Source: Epiperipatus broadwayi (taxonomy: Eukaryota > Onychophora > Udeonychophora > Euonychophora > Peripatidae). From it: DNA of 64,000 nucleotides. A program made the translations under genes and the position numbers. The DNA lies in contig JAQFVV010012402.1 of the NCBI GenBank assembly GCA_028023455.1, positions 17,176,935 to 17,240,934 of the forward strand. Direction: 5' to 3'. Below the pieces are notes generated by a model, which did not search any database, was not told the DNA's origin, and saw only the letters and a list, made by a program, of their open reading frames with translations. This document shows, piece after piece, positions 1 through 12,867 of this stretch. The stretch's first letter is position 1. Every line of letters begins with the position of its first letter.

Positions 1-313
1 TAGTTGCTGACAGATTCCTGACTTCGTTTAAAAAGTCACAGTACATCACATCACATCAACTAAGCAGAAAGGGTACAAATAATGAAGTTATGGAAGACTA
101 AATATAAACAGTGATTATACAGAAAGTGGGTTATTGGTTTTTATGCTGGGTTTGGGAACAGATAAGGGGGATTTGGATATGGAGTAGGATATGGGGAAAC
201 ATAGGGTAGGAAATGGAAAGGGAAGGTAAAGTGGCTAACAGGTTTCTCTGGACATAATTGCTGAGAGATTCCTGACTCCATATAAGGAGAACTCACAATG
301 CATCACATCACTA
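1..313 (+). repeat. LINE-A 3' ends (two partial copies)
   Basis: Two 3' ends of the same non-LTR retrotransposon family lie head to tail. Both carry a 'gctga(c/g)agattcctgact' block followed by an ACATCACATCAC-type end, at about 1-56 and 65-313. The longer copy aligns along its length with the reverse complement of 60345-60640, the 3' end of the minus-strand LINE-A at the right edge of the window. Both share 'tttttatgctgg' and 'gggggattt'. The remnant has no open frame. Repeat membership is secure; the clade is not determined. Confidence 0.75.
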
Positions 314-3300
314 ATTGATAAATTGAACATTTTGAAAATTTGGTTCTCATAAAAATACATAATACTAAAGTATAAATTAATTATAAATGACATATTTTTA
401 AATCTTAATGATTGTAAATTACATTTTTTTTTTTTTAAATTTTCTTATTTATCCTTTGATTTGTTATTTTTCTTATTTGTCTTTCAAAATGGACAAAAAA
501 TGTCACCTAAAAATGTTGAGTTTTATGAAATATATTAATAAAGGACTTATCAATTACAAATTACATAATGCTTTATTTATCATAAAAGAAAATGCATTAT
601 TAAATTAATACAAAGTACAAAAAAAACTGGATTTAAAAGCAAAAAATAAAAAGAAGTGTAAAATGAATTTTTTTTTCATATTTTGATTTTCGGTGATAAA
701 CCGAATTAATATCCAAAAGAAAGATTAGAAAGAGATTCCAGTTTGCCTTGTTTTATTGCTGAGACAGCATTTGTACATCTCATCATTCAGAATTTGATTT
801 CAACCTAAAAACATTAAATTGCCTAAGTGGTATCCACTCACTAGGTCAATATAAATTATTATGGAAAAATGTTTTACTTTTCAGTGATGGATTATATATG
901 TAAATGTTCAATTTTTCAACAAAGAATATTTTATTATTGTGCAAGCACAAATATATTTATTTTTATATTATTTTGTTAAAACTAAAAAAAATAAATTCAT
1001 GTTATAGTAAAATATTTTATTTTTCAATTCTGAAATACTCATAAATGTTCATTTTTTGCAATTATTTATATTCTTAGATTAGTTTATAAAAATTTAAAAA
1101 AAAATTATTTTATTTAAATAAATGTAAAAGTACGTATCAATGTTTTACAATTTGTCTCATTAGGTACATGTCAATGTAGAGTACATGGAATTTTTAATTT
1201 ATCAATTAGTTTGTAGTATGGCTACGATAGCTCCATGGAATGGGTAATGTATTAAAAAAAGTACATTTACACACATTCATCCTGCCTTCAAGAAAACTCT
1301 AGTGATATTTCAGTTAAGAATTATCAGGCAACTGGAATGAAAGACCATGGTTTCTCGATCTTAACTTCAGCAGTAAAAAGCTAATAAACTCAATATTGTA
1401 GCTGATTTGTATTGATGTGTGGTCCATCCATGTTCATTTATTATATGAATAATCATATAATAATATCAGCTTCAACAAAAATGTTTGGAATAGACAGTAA
1501 TTTATCCTGCTCACTTACTTTAAAATCTAAAAGGTCTCTTTTCGGCTAATAGCAAACTACTTTCGGCAATCAATAGTACATAATATATATATATATATAT
1601 GATCTAATTTTATCATAAATAAATAAATATAAATTCTAGATTAGACTTTTTTTTTAATAAACAAAAAAATATTATTTTAATACAAAAAAATTTTGTTTTC
1701 TTATCCTTTTCATTATGAATATATATGAAAATTAATGCATATATTCCAATGTTTATTAGAGAGTATTACATGTAGTGATATATATATTGTTTTTAGAATT
1801 ATATTATTTTACTTTTTTTTTATTTTATCTACATAGATCTTAATTAATAGTAATGTCTTTTGAGAAAAAGACACAGTATTCAAATTTATATTTTATATAA
1901 AATATGCTAATTAATTAACTGACATCATGATTAGTAAGAACTCTGATTGGAAAAATTATCTACATTCATAATAAATAGAAAATACTATTTTTTTATTAAT
2001 TAGTTGTAGTAATTAAATATTGTGCTATATGGACTTGCACTAATGACTGCCATTTTGTATACATATTTAAATGTTACGAAAACACGATTTTTATTTATAT
2101 TTTTATATAATTATGTAGTCAGGTTGAAAGGAATATTATTTTTCTATAGTTTATTTTTATTAATTATTAATATCGATTTATTTGTGCAAAAAAAATATTT
2201 TCTCACATACTAACATATATTTATTATAGACATACATACACTTGAATATTATGAAATTTGTACTTTCACTAATTTGTTTTAAATATCCAGATTTATACCT
2301 TAATATAAAATAACAACACCCACATTATCTTTTCAAAACTTGATTTATTTTATTAATCAAATCCATTCAAACATTATTTTTCTTCATACATTTCAACTTT
2401 TTTTATATAATCATTTTCAAAGTTTATGAAAAGTATATAAAAATGTATTTTAAAAAAAATCTCAATAATTAATAAATTATTATTTACATTAATTTCATTT
2501 CATAATACTACACATATTATGCCTACTGAATTTGGTGATGTATTTCAATATGTGGCAAGATGTCGGTCATAATTTTTTTATTTCATTATTTCTTGTTTGA
2601 GTTTTGAATGATGGATATGTTATTGTAATATTAACTGTTACCATGACAACAATAATAACATTATTTATTATTAATTGTATTATAAGATTATAAATTGACT
2701 ACTCCTTTTTAAAAGAAAAATAAATATTTGAATAATAAAGTGTATAATTTGAATGAAATTATTATTTTTTATGTATTTCATTTTTGTTACTGCATTCATG
2801 ATAATAAATTATAAATAATACAAATAAATGTTTAATATTGCAAATATATTTGTTTTTTTTTATTTGTTTAATATTAAATAGATTGTTTAAGTTTTGTTGA
2901 AATGAAAGATAATATTGGTATTTTAAAAAGGTAAATTTTTATTGTATGTAATGTTTCTCAAATATTTATTTTTGTTAGTTGAATAATACAATTTTTATTA
3001 GACAAGAATTACCGGAAATAACTTGTGGGTAAATATTGAAGTGGTCATATATATACATGCTATATATATGTGCTTCATGTGTATATTTTGCTATTAAGTT
3101 AAAAATCTTAAGGCATTTAAAAAAATATAATATATAAAAAAAAATGTAATTTTATTATTAAAACATAAATTTTATTATGAATTTAATTATGAGTTGGTAA
3201 ATGTGAAAAAAGATGGGGATTCAAATCAGCAAAGAAAGTTTAATTTAGAATTCTAATTAATTAAAATACTAAGTGATGTTAAAAGAATGTAGGTACTAAA

Positions 3301-4329
3301 TTCTAATTTTAGAATTTATATTTTAGTGTAGCGTTGTCATTATAATAAAAGGTGACAAAAGTGTAATTACTGGGGAATTTGATAAAAATTAAAGACATTT
3401 GGAATTTAATTAAAAAATGCAAATAGTAAAATTTCAAAATTAAATTACATTAAGGTTATAACCAGTAAGATTTTTTTAGATAATAAAGAAAATAATTTTC
3501 CTTAAATTTAAATTAATTAATCAATTTGGAAAGATCCAGATGGTTTTGTTTTTGAGATATATATAGGGCAAAAAGAAGAAAGACATTATTATTGTAAACT
3601 TCTGGAAAAGTTATTGTAAAGTTTTAAGCTGTTAAATTACATCAAGCTATGGGTGAGTAGATTGCCGCAATTTCTCTGGTCATTGCCAAGAAGCTGAATA
3701 TGAAATTTTTCTCATACTATAGAATTCTAGGCCAATCGAGTCCTTGCTTACATTTGACCATCCAAATTGCTGACATGCTATGCTGTCACCGTCAAAAGGA
3801 AGCCACTGGTATATAATGCTACCAGTAAACAATTAAAACCTCTTTAATATGTTACTTTGTTTCCACAAATTATATATTAATCATATATGTTTCTTATCAA
3901 ATTATTTAGATGTCTTATTGCATTATTTAAATATTTTCTTAACACATGCTAAATTAATTCTACATATTAAGGAAGTTCGAATTTTGTAATACTCAATCTT
4001 TCTTAAATTTTGCTAGATTTATTGTTTTAAGAATCAGAAAGAGGTAAATTTAGTAAAATATTTCATGATTAAAATATTTGACAGTATCTAAAGAAAAGTC
4101 TAGTAATTAAATAAAAGCAAGATATTTAAATCCCTCATCACTGAGTCTAATTTATGCTTTAATTAAATTTGCCTGCTTAAAAATGGTTCTTTCAAAAAAT
4201 GACATTTAGCCATTAACTCAATTACAATACTTAAATTTAAGAATTAAGTTGTTTAAAAGCAAACTTTATTTTCTTTTATAAGAGACAAGTATATATGTAT
4301 ACTTTGTTTTCTATTTTATAAGGAACAAT
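314..4329. other. Non-coding AT-rich stretch
   Basis: No gene recognised. It holds poly-A/T runs and a (TA)n tract at about 1581-1600. The short open frames at 408-608 and 2022-2213 are low-complexity F/I/L/Y/K strings as expected by chance in AT-rich DNA. A slightly less AT-rich patch at about 3620-3835 has no conserved-looking translation. Confidence 0.6.
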
Positions 4330-4340
4330 ATATGATTTTT

Positions 4341-4456
4341 TGTCTTGCATTGGTGGTCGAGAGGTCAGCGCGACTGCTTTGCACTTGCAGGCAGTTGCCC
4401 GGGTTGCGGGTTCGCGTCCCGGCCGATGCTATGACACCTAAAAAAAAAAAAAAAAG
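4341..4456 (+). repeat. tRNA-derived SINE (family SINE-A), complete copy
   Basis: A tRNA-like head is followed by a poly(A) tail. The box-A-like 'tggtcgagagg' and box-B 'gggttcgcgtccc' are at tRNA-like spacing, as in an RNA polymerase III type 2 internal promoter. An 11-bp target-site duplication, ATATGATTTTT, flanks it at 4330-4340 and 4457-4467, which marks LINE-mediated insertion. It is much more GC-rich than its surroundings, so probably fairly young. The family recurs at 36246-36359 (+) and 12868-12996 (-). Not a tRNA gene: there is no clean acceptor stem, and it has a tail and TSD. Confidence 0.9.
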
Positions 4457-4848
4457 ATATGATTTTTCAATTCTATAAAACTGATAAATAATGAAATATA
4501 TGAAATGATAGTTTAATTCTTTAAAACTTTTAACACAATTTAATATATTGTCATTGTAGACTATTGTATCAATAATTCTTTATATATGTAAGACCTAAAG
4601 GGCAGATCTCTAATTAAGCAAGGAGTAATTCCTTTATAAAATTTTTAAATATATATATAATAACTGCATAGGCTCTGATTTAGCTTTATATAATAGATTT
4701 TTGCGTATTATAAACTTATGGCATGACCACTTAAATTTTATTTATATAGATTTAAATTTAAGTCCAAATGTTTATTATTGTATATAAATATAGTATTATT
4801 GGGTTATCTAATTTCATGTTTATTTCATTATATTTCTTCAGCAGGCAT

Positions 4849-5520
4849 TTATCCCTGCTTTGGAAAATTGAATTTGATGGGTTTCATTTGTCTAAGTTCC
4901 ATGCAAATGCGGGAACACTCTTTTTATTTTTCAGACCCAGAGGGTTTTGTTCTTGTCTTGTTACCAGTGCAGTGGATCGTTCCTGCCTGTTAATGAAAGT
5001 TATTTAGGATTTTATGAAGATGCTCATTCCTTCATTCTATGACCCATTTATTTTATGAAATTTGGATCTAACTGTGCAATAGCGAAGGTATTCCAGGATA
5101 TGACATTGCAGAGGCGATCATATTCCAGTCTACCTTATTATTTGTTTATTACTTTAGCAACTCAGTACTGCCTTCTTTATTCCTTGTGTATATAAAAGCT
5201 TGATATTTCAGCTTTTATTGGTCATGATCATGAGAATTATGCATTTATCTATTTAACCATATTTTTCTATAATTAATTAAACTTAACTTGCTTTATTTAT
5301 TATCATGTACCTGCTTGAGGGATATCTGCCCCAGAGGTCAAAATAGATACAGCACCCGAGCTCCCTTATTTATTTATGTTATACTGTGAAACTTTTACAA
5401 TTAATGTAATTCCACTATCTTTATAAGTCCATCAACCAAATTAAGTGGTAGTCATTTCTTTGTTTATTTATTTGTAACTTTCTTACTAATAAAGGGTTTG
5501 TATTTTATATATACATTGCA
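4849..5520 (+). other. Possible 3'-terminal exon and 3'UTR of an unrecognised gene
   Basis: A less AT-rich block follows acceptor-like sites ('tatttcttcag' before ~4849 and 'tttttatttttcag' ending ~4935). A canonical AATAAA at 5488-5493 is followed by a GT-rich stretch ('gcattgggtgtcttgtttg'), the arrangement of a cleavage and polyadenylation site. Three short frames are possible. One begins near 4935 and reads ...CYQCSGSFLPVNESYLGF... to a stop near 5041. I recognise none of them and cannot choose. No upstream exon was found. It could be a non-coding RNA end or chance composition. Confidence 0.25.
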
Positions 5521-6394
5521 TTGGGTGTCTTGTTTGCCACAGGGAAGTCTTATAGTTAATAATCTAGTTTTAAGAGTCTCTATCTCTCCTTGATCACCGA
5601 GCCTAAAAAAAAAAAGTAGTAGTATGTAGATTGGAATGAGTTGTGATGTGTTGAAGTCAACCCTGGTGGTGATTTTTACTGTTATTGGCTCATTCCATCC
5701 ATTACAAAATAGATGATTACTATGGTTATTTTGATTTCAATAACGAAATTTTAAAAATAGGATTGTAAAATTTGAACAAAAACTTTTCTCTCATGTTTTT
5801 GCTTTGAACTGAAGCACTTATAATTTTGTCTAAATGATTTTTTTTAAACCCTAAAAGTATATAATTCACAAAATAAAATAGAGTGAAAATTAGTATTATC
5901 TGCCTATTGACTGGGGCAGATTATTGATAAAATTTGATGGGAAAGGACAGATTTAATGAAAGAGAAAAATTCATTAAAATTGCTTCCTTACTTAAACCAT
6001 CGGAATTCTGTCTTTTGAAATAGATGTCACCTGTAGTTTTAAAGATGGAATATAAACATCAGAAGGTATAAAAGAATCATATTTACTAGATTGTGTGATT
6101 TTATTAAATCAATTGATCAAATTTTTATGAGATATGAATTAGTTTAATTTCCATCTTATCACTCTATGTAAAAAGCTAGTGCTCTCTTTATTCATATTGT
6201 TTTTAAATAATACTTATTTATAAGAGGATAATTCTTTATAACATCATAAATATAAAATAATATTTATATGTATAATGTCATATGAACCCAAATAATTATT
6301 ATTTAAAGGAATATTGGAATATATACATAAAATATCTGATTCGACAAAATGCACTTTGAATTTAAAATTTTGTGCATTCATTTTATCTTCTCAG
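5521..6394. other. Non-coding stretch with a possible SINE tail
   Basis: No gene recognised. 'ccgagcctaaaaaaaaaaa' at about 5597-5615 resembles the poly(A) junction of the SINE-A copy at 4.4 kb, so it may be a 3' SINE remnant. The remainder is AT-rich. Confidence 0.4.
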
Positions 6395-6460
6395 GGACAA
6401 AGACATACTATTGGTGTTGTTGCTGGAAATGTAGACATTGTAACTGCGATGCAATACTAA
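6395..6460 (+). other. Possible short terminal coding exon
   Basis: After an acceptor-like 'tatcttctcag', one frame reads GQRHTIGVVAGNVDIVTAMQ then Y and a stop at 6458-6460. The composition (G, V, D, T, M) is unlike the F/I/K/N-rich random frames of this DNA, which is why it is listed. I do not recognise the protein. No partner exon is seen upstream and no clear poly(A) signal is assigned downstream. The other two frames are either stopped or cysteine-rich and implausible. Confidence 0.25.
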
Positions 6461-7445
6461 GAATACAGTATGTAAATACTTTTATTCAGGTTTGCTTTAA
6501 TATATATATATATACTGTTTTATCTATTTCCATTTAAAATGTAAAAATTGTATATTGGCGAATAATATATCTATAGTTTTAAATTACTTAGTGATCTATT
6601 CATATGCAAAAATATAAGAGCTGTTTTATCTAAGTTTAAACTTATATCTTGTGTTATGGTAATTAATATTTTAATTTAAAGGATTCAATTTTTTTTTTTA
6701 GTGATTAAAAATTTAACTTAGAATATAGCATTCATATATTAGAAGTTTGAAAAAGATTTTATTGAAATAAGAATTAACTTTATTTTGTTATCTTAAATTT
6801 TTATCAACAAAGAACTAGATTCAACTTTGTATATATATAATTTTTGTTTTAATACAAAGTATATAACAGGATATATATATATTAAACTTATATTTTGGAA
6901 ATGAGCATTCCACAACGTCTTTGTGATACATAGACATGTATATTTTGAATTTATTATTAAATAATCAGAAATTAATAGGCAATCACATATATAAATATGA
7001 AATTAAAGTAAATTGACAATTTAGCTTACAGTCAATTAGAATATATGTGCATATATTGATTGATTATGATCTGTTCATTATATATAGATATTTTTTTTAA
7101 TCTTATAATAATATCTATTTATTAATAAATTTAATTTAACTTAAATAAAACAAACTTGTTTGATTGCAATATGAATATATTGCTTGATAACATTTGAGAG
7201 AGAGAGAAGAGAAACTGCCTATATCATAAAATTTATTTAAAACAATTATATAATCCAGAAATCAAATTAATAGTTTTATATATATATATTTTAGTTGTAG
7301 TTATTATTAGACTAGACATAAACTTTATATGATAATCATAATAAATATTTGTTTACCAAAATTATTATCAATTGTATAAGTATTGTAATTAGTCCATGGT
7401 TGATCATTAAGATCTTAAAAATCTTATTCAATTATAAAGCTGATG
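6461..7445. other. AT-rich non-coding stretch
   Basis: No gene recognised. It contains several (TA)n tracts (near 6500, 6830, 6875 and 7280) and a short (GA)n run near 7197-7210. Confidence 0.6.
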
Positions 7446-7602
7446 GGAGTATATTTTTATTCTCCTTCCTTTTCCTATATATTTATTTCTACTTTAACAT
7501 ATACCATTTACAACTTTCTTAAACACTTTATCAATACTATTTATTTATATCAAAATAACAATTTCGACTATCTTGCAGTCATCATCAGAGCTACAATATT
7601 CA
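7446..7602 (-). repeat. Repeat B copy with hammerhead-like motif
   Basis: The minus strand matches + strand 53342-53480 over about 150 bp, defining family B. On the minus strand the order is CTGATGA (complement of 7582-7588), T, GACT...AGTC stem II, GAAA, then TTGTTA: the hammerhead ribozyme core order. Stem I pairing is largely lost in this copy, so it is probably inactive. Hammerheads of this layout occur in Penelope-like elements and retrozymes; which class this repeat belongs to is not decided. Confidence 0.6.
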
Positions 7603-8149
7603 AATATATAATTATATAATTAATATATTTATACATATATTCATATACATAATTAAATACACAAAATAAAACAAAAATAAAATATACATTTTAACCTGAC
7701 CTTTATAAATAATCAGTTCCCATTTTATTACTTTACTCTTAAATAATTCTATCCACATTAATATATTTTATATCACTTTATTTTATTTTTTTAAAAAATT
7801 ATTATTTATTATAATTATAAAATTTAACATTTATTCTACTATTTAATATAAATAAAATGACATCGTAATCATTAATGGATTATTTTATTTAAATATGAAC
7901 ATTTTTAAATTTTGGTATAAGTTTGTATTTTTATAAGCAATGTTTGATTAATTAGATATACTAAAATTTAGTTGTTTAATGATTTATTATTAGTTTCATT
8001 CGATTATAAATGAAATATATCTTAAGCATATTTCATTGCTTTAGCTTAATTCATATTAAGTAAGGATTTTATTTAGGGTATCTGAAGTGATGATCTTGTT
8101 TATTTTCTATTTATTTTAAGTGCTGTTTGAATCCATAATGCTACAATAA

Positions 8150-8870
8150 AGATTGTCATCACTATTTTGTTTTAGTGTAGTTGATAGTCAGATAGATGAT
8201 TAAATAAAGGATTATATTAAGCACTGAATAATTATTTATTAATTGATATTTATTTAGTTTAGTATATTACATTTATTCTCTTAGGAATGATATTATTATT
8301 CACAGGGTATTATAAAATTAATATTATTTTTATTTGAGTTACATTTTATTCAGTTATAAATGATGTCCAACTTCCAAAAAACATTTTCATTCTATTGCAT
8401 AGAGTGACCAATGATTAAGCTATATTTTATTCAGGTTGCATTAGAGTTATTATTTCATTGCATATTTTTGATGTGTTACAAATGCTACTTAAATGATTGG
8501 GATTATAACAGAGATTAGAATACACTTATATTTATTCTATTATAAATGATGCCATAATTGGCAGGGTATAATTAAACCAAATCAGTCTATTATGGTTTTA
8601 TCATATCTGATTTGTCACAAACGACTTCCAAATCTGTGGAACATTAAAGAAGATTATACTCTCATTTTCATCCTGTTACAAATGGCGCTCTAACTTTAAT
8701 GATAATAATAAGGTTATTTTTTTTTTTTATGTTGGAAATAAAATGTGGTCTAAACCTGTAGGGCAACTTTTTATTTTATTATAAATAATGCTGCAATTCA
8801 TGGGGCCTTATTAAACCAGGACCATTCTTTCATGGATCACATTTTTATTCCATTACAATATATATATATA
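8150..8870 (+). repeat. Ancient diverged tandem repeat
   Basis: A motif close to 'tttattctattacaaatgatgcc' recurs at least seven times at irregular spacing, roughly 60-100 bp. Examples are near 8345, 8385, 8470, 8530, 8610, 8665 and 8770. It is followed in several units by '(c)a(t)ggg-ta-ttaaacca'. Units are strongly diverged, so this is an old minisatellite or satellite-like array. No coding content. Confidence 0.45.
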
Positions 8871-9282
8871 TATATTGAGATTATATTTGTTTTTTAATCA
8901 AAGTGTTAATTTCCAAGTGATTATTGAAAATAGAAATATATATGTGTAATATTATGATGTGAAGTTTATAAGTTTTGAAAGTATAAAATAATTTAAGGTT
9001 TATTAATTATTGGGAATGTGTTTGATAAATTGTTTTTTTATATATTTTTCAGATTCTTTGAATATGATTATATAAAAATAGTTGAAAGTTACAAAGGATG
9101 ATAGTGCTATTATTAAGGATTTATTAAAAATTTGATAATGAAAATAAATTAAGTTTTGAATAGAATGTAGTATACTGATTTAATATTTTGTATTAATTGC
9201 CAATTATGCATAGCTGTGCATATGTAGATATCCATATAATATCTTATAAATTATATTTTGATACTCTGTTATTATAATAACT

Positions 9283-9466
9283 ATTAATGTAAAAAATACT
9301 AAAACAGAGTTAAATATAAAATTTAGTAAGATTTATTGTACCAAGTATATTTTCAATGCTTTCATATCATATTCATGGTTAGTCTGCTTAGAACATGATT
9401 TTTTTTTTTTAGTATATTTGTTACAATAAATCTATTTAACTCTGTTTTATTATTTTTTACATTAAT
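9283..9466. mobile_element. Short inverted-repeat element (MITE-like)
   Basis: Terminal arms of 34 bp pair with one mismatch: the left arm starts ATTAATGTAAAAAATA at 9283 and the right arm ends TATTTTTTACATTAAT at 9466. Imperfect pairing continues inward ('agatttattgta' against 'tacaataaatct'). Total length is 184 bp with no coding capacity, which fits a MITE. No target-site duplication is clear, so no superfamily is assigned. Confidence 0.5.
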
Positions 9467-11379
9467 ATCTTATAATTGTTTATGATTTTCATTTATGTTT
9501 AAATAATCAATTAGTTTATTTAAAGAGTTTAATTTTTTGACAATCTGTTTATAGTTATACATTAAATAATGAATATTATTGCTGCTTTACAATCTCTTCC
9601 ATTAATTGCTTCATTGTGTATTTTTTATTTTTTCTTACAATTGTTTTCCCATCTTTCTGGAATGATAAATTTCTCAATTAATTTTATAAACCATAACTCA
9701 TATTTTATCTCCTACATTATTTACATTGTAACATCCCAAAATTATGTATTTATTTATATAATTTTTATTTTTGATTAATGTTTTATAAACTATTAGATGA
9801 TAGTCAAATATGTTTAAAAATACATATATACAAGCAACAAAGATTACAAATTATAAAATTGTCATAGAAAAGCCTTTTTCGGCAAATTATGTTTTTTTTG
9901 CCTTTTTCATATGTCTCCACGATTTAAAGCACATACAGCGACATCTATATCAATACATGAGAGAAGACAGATAAACTATTAGATGGTATGAAATTTTTAT
10001 TCTTTTATTGTTCTTAGAATTTGTATGGTTAGAACTTATTATTTGAAGAAATAATGTTCTTATTGTGTTTATTATATACATTAATTTTAAGATAAATATT
10101 GTTTACATTATTATTTGCTTTTAAATTGAGTAAGGATATGAAATGAAAGATTAAGGAGGCATGCTTTATTGTAAATGACAACTATGCAATAAACCAAAAA
10201 GAATCGTGCTTTACAATCTCCAGAAAATGGTCTTTATGAAAGAAAACTTTGCATAAGTTTTGCATAAATTACCGTTAAACTTTACTTAAAGTAGGCTATG
10301 AATATGGAGACTTAAGTTCTCTGAAAGCTCTCACCCGTATAATTCTTTTCTAATACTAATAAGTTTCACTTTTTTGCGTAAAGCGCAATTTAAAACTTAC
10401 CACTCAAAGGTGAAGTAAAAAACAAGAATTTTATTATTATTTACTGTAATTTTTTTCTTATTAAAATATGTTAAATAATTTGGAGATTTAATCATATTTT
10501 TTTATATAATTCAACAAATTCTTAATTAATCTGTAATCTTCTCAGCATTTATCAGTTTTATATTTTAAATTTTTTGTGTTTGTGGATTTAGAGAAATTAT
10601 TTTTCTCAGTTTGTCTTCTCTAATAATAAAATGTTTAAATTATATTTTATTACATTCATCATCATTGTAAATTTCAATATCTAAATATTTTTCTGGGATT
10701 AACTTCATAAAGAAAACAATCCATTACAATTATTATTTAATATGAGTAAATTACTTTCTACCAAAATTTTATAAATATAGGGTAGGATATAGAAATTTTT
10801 ATATAAATATCCAAATCTATTATAAACAGTTTAAATAAATCAAATTATAAAGAGTATAGAAAAAAATTACATTAAGATTACAAAATATACATATACTGTA
10901 TTACTAAAAAAAAAAAATTAAATCTGCATATACGTAATCAAGTAATTATGGATATTAAACTATCTATAATATTTATTGACAATAGTTTATTCTTTAAATA
11001 TAACAATGAATATTTTAATAAAATATCCAATGACTGACTGTCTTTGCTAACATTTGACATATTTTCAGGAGTTATTCTCATCATTTTATCTTTGAATCAT
11101 TTTTTAAATGCTTGGTCACTAGATGGTATCACACTCTAAGCTATTTTATAGCTTATGGCCTTGTATCATTTAGGAAATTTTAAATGTAAATCTGATATTA
11201 GCACTTGCCTTTAATTTTTTAAAGGTGTAATGCCTATATATTGAAATTATTATTTTTTTTTTTTAGGATTTTGAATACAAACCTGTTAACTTGTATATTT
11301 GTGTAAATTTTGACCAAACTAGCAACTATATGTATAGTATAAAAGAATTAAGAGTGACTGCTAATAATGTGTAAGTGAA
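9467..11379. other. AT-rich non-coding stretch
   Basis: No gene recognised. A slightly denser patch lies at about 10135-10420. A segment near 11020-11110 resembles 11540-11640 ('ctaacattt...ctcatcatt...aatcat'), suggesting an old repeat shared with the degenerate repeat A copy. Confidence 0.5.
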
Positions 11380-11640
11380 TTAAAGTTCTTGCTGATGAAA
11401 GTTATGTTAGAAATTAGCCTACAATGCATGCCATATAATATCCATTGGTTATTCAACCTTACAACAGATGGTAATGGAATTGTGAAAAAAACTGTTCTTG
11501 GAAGCATATTTTATATATAAATAGGAAAAGACAATGTTTTGTTAGTATCACAAAACTATCTCTGCTTACATTTAAATGGGCTTTCAGAGGCAATTCTCAT
11601 CATTCTACTCCAGAGTCATCTACTTTAACATAATGAGATC
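11380..11640 (+). repeat. Degenerate repeat A copy with hammerhead-like start
   Basis: CTGATGA at 11392-11398 is followed by 'aagttatgtta', GAAAT at 11410-11414 and 'tagcct'. This is the same layout as the better-preserved repeat A hammerheads at 22.7, 23.15 and 57.8 kb, and the family's 'tccattg(a/g)ttat' occurs downstream. Stem I and the cleavage triplet have decayed. A further family-like fragment ('cagtctggatatgtggac') lies at 11821-11838. Confidence 0.45.
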
Positions 11641-11877
11641 TGTATAAATATTCATGCAATGAGATTGAATTGAAAATCGTAAGATTTTTTTTTTTTTAAT
11701 TTCATGCTTTTATGTTAATAGTATAAATAAACTTAAAAACTGACTGTTAGATAAGTAAATACATTAATTAAAATATTAAACCCAAATTCCTCATTGTGGA
11801 AGTCCATATTCCAAAAAAACAGTCTGGATATGTGGACAATAAGAGCACTACCATTTAATACTCATTGATTGTTCCTT

Positions 11878-11965
11878 ATGGCTTGTCCAATGGTAGAATG
11901 GCAGACTCTTGAGTTCAAAGTTCATGGATCACATCTCAACCCTGTTCTTCCAGCTCCAACTTTTT
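11878..11965 (+). repeat. Possible tRNA-derived SINE remnant
   Basis: 'tggcttgtccaatggtagaa' resembles a tRNA box A. About 40 nt later 'ggatcacatctc' weakly resembles box B. The stretch is less AT-rich than its surroundings. No tail or TSD is defined, so the call is tentative. Confidence 0.3.
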
Positions 11966-12191
11966 ATGAATTCCGAAGCAAGAAATCATTCGATTATTTA
12001 TTTAGTCAAGATTACAATGGATGACTGAGGTGAACTGCTTCTGAAAATAATTAATACTTGGTGTATAATGAGATGAGCAATTAATAATTATTCTCAATAT
12101 CTATTAAGTAAACTAATAAACACTATTATAAAGAATAATGAATCAAAAAATAATCCATTATTCTAGATAAATATGAACAAACTATCTAAAG

Positions 12192-12257
12192 AAAAGCTTT
12201 ATTTAATAATAATAGCATGCTAAGCATATCATGCTATTATTATTAAATAAAGCTTTT
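12192..12257. repeat. Perfect 28-bp hairpin
   Basis: Arms 12192-12219 and 12230-12257 are exact reverse complements (AAAAGCTTTATTTAAT... through GCATG) around a 10-nt loop at 12220-12229. Imperfect pairing continues outside ('tatcta' against 'tagata'). The lack of decay in an otherwise eroded region suggests recent formation or selection. It could be a MITE core, a foldback or a small-RNA precursor; the sequence alone cannot tell. Confidence 0.7.
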
Positions 12258-12562
12258 TTCTAGATACTTTGCATTTATCGAAGTTTTTGAAATTATATTC
12301 TAGTTAAAGATGATATTTTAATAACTGGAAACAAGCTATAAATAATATTTATAATTTTCATATAAAATTACTTTTGCAGTAGAATTCATGATTGACATTA
12401 TTATTTAGATTTTGAAATTTGCAAAGGTAATAATATTAAAATTAAATTCAATCATTGATCAAAGAAGATGAATTAAAAAATAAAATAATTTACTAGATTT
12501 ATAATAAGCCTGGATGCAGAAGGTTGCATCTATTAAAAAAAAAAGTTTTAAATATGAAAATG

Positions 12563-12728
12563 AGAAATATAATCAATTTCCATATTTTGTGCTGAACCAG
12601 CACTCATTTGTTGGTCCAGATCATCTCCCAAACATATATAATCAGTGCTTGGTTTATGATAGCATCTTCAAACTTTAATGGTGTCAATCTTCTCCACTCT
12701 CCAACTCTCCAGCCATCCATATTTTTGA
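12563..12728 (-). repeat. Repeat C fragment with decayed hammerhead
   Basis: This matches the repeat C copies at 14.2 kb and 19.25 kb ('gctgaaccagcactcat', 'atataatcagtgctt', 'ccagccatccatatt'). On the minus strand the hammerhead core is damaged (CAAATGA in place of CTGATGA, GAAA altered) while stem II (GTGCT...AGCAC) survives. Probably non-functional. Confidence 0.65.
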
Positions 12729-12867
12729 AAAAAGAATAATTTATTAAACTATATAAATATAGTATTTTCTTTTTATAAATCCAATAAAATATATTATTTT
12801 TTTCTTTTAAAAAGCTTTATTTTTTTCTCATTAAACTATATATATATACTTCTTTAATACACTATCA

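Noticed and set aside
1314-1384. Short exon after an acceptor-like site (22 codons to a stop)
   Set aside because: No conservation recognised, no partner exon; similar pieces arise by chance.
4348-4430. A functional tRNA gene
   Set aside because: Box A and box B are present, but a poly(A) tail, an 11-bp target duplication and other copies show a SINE.
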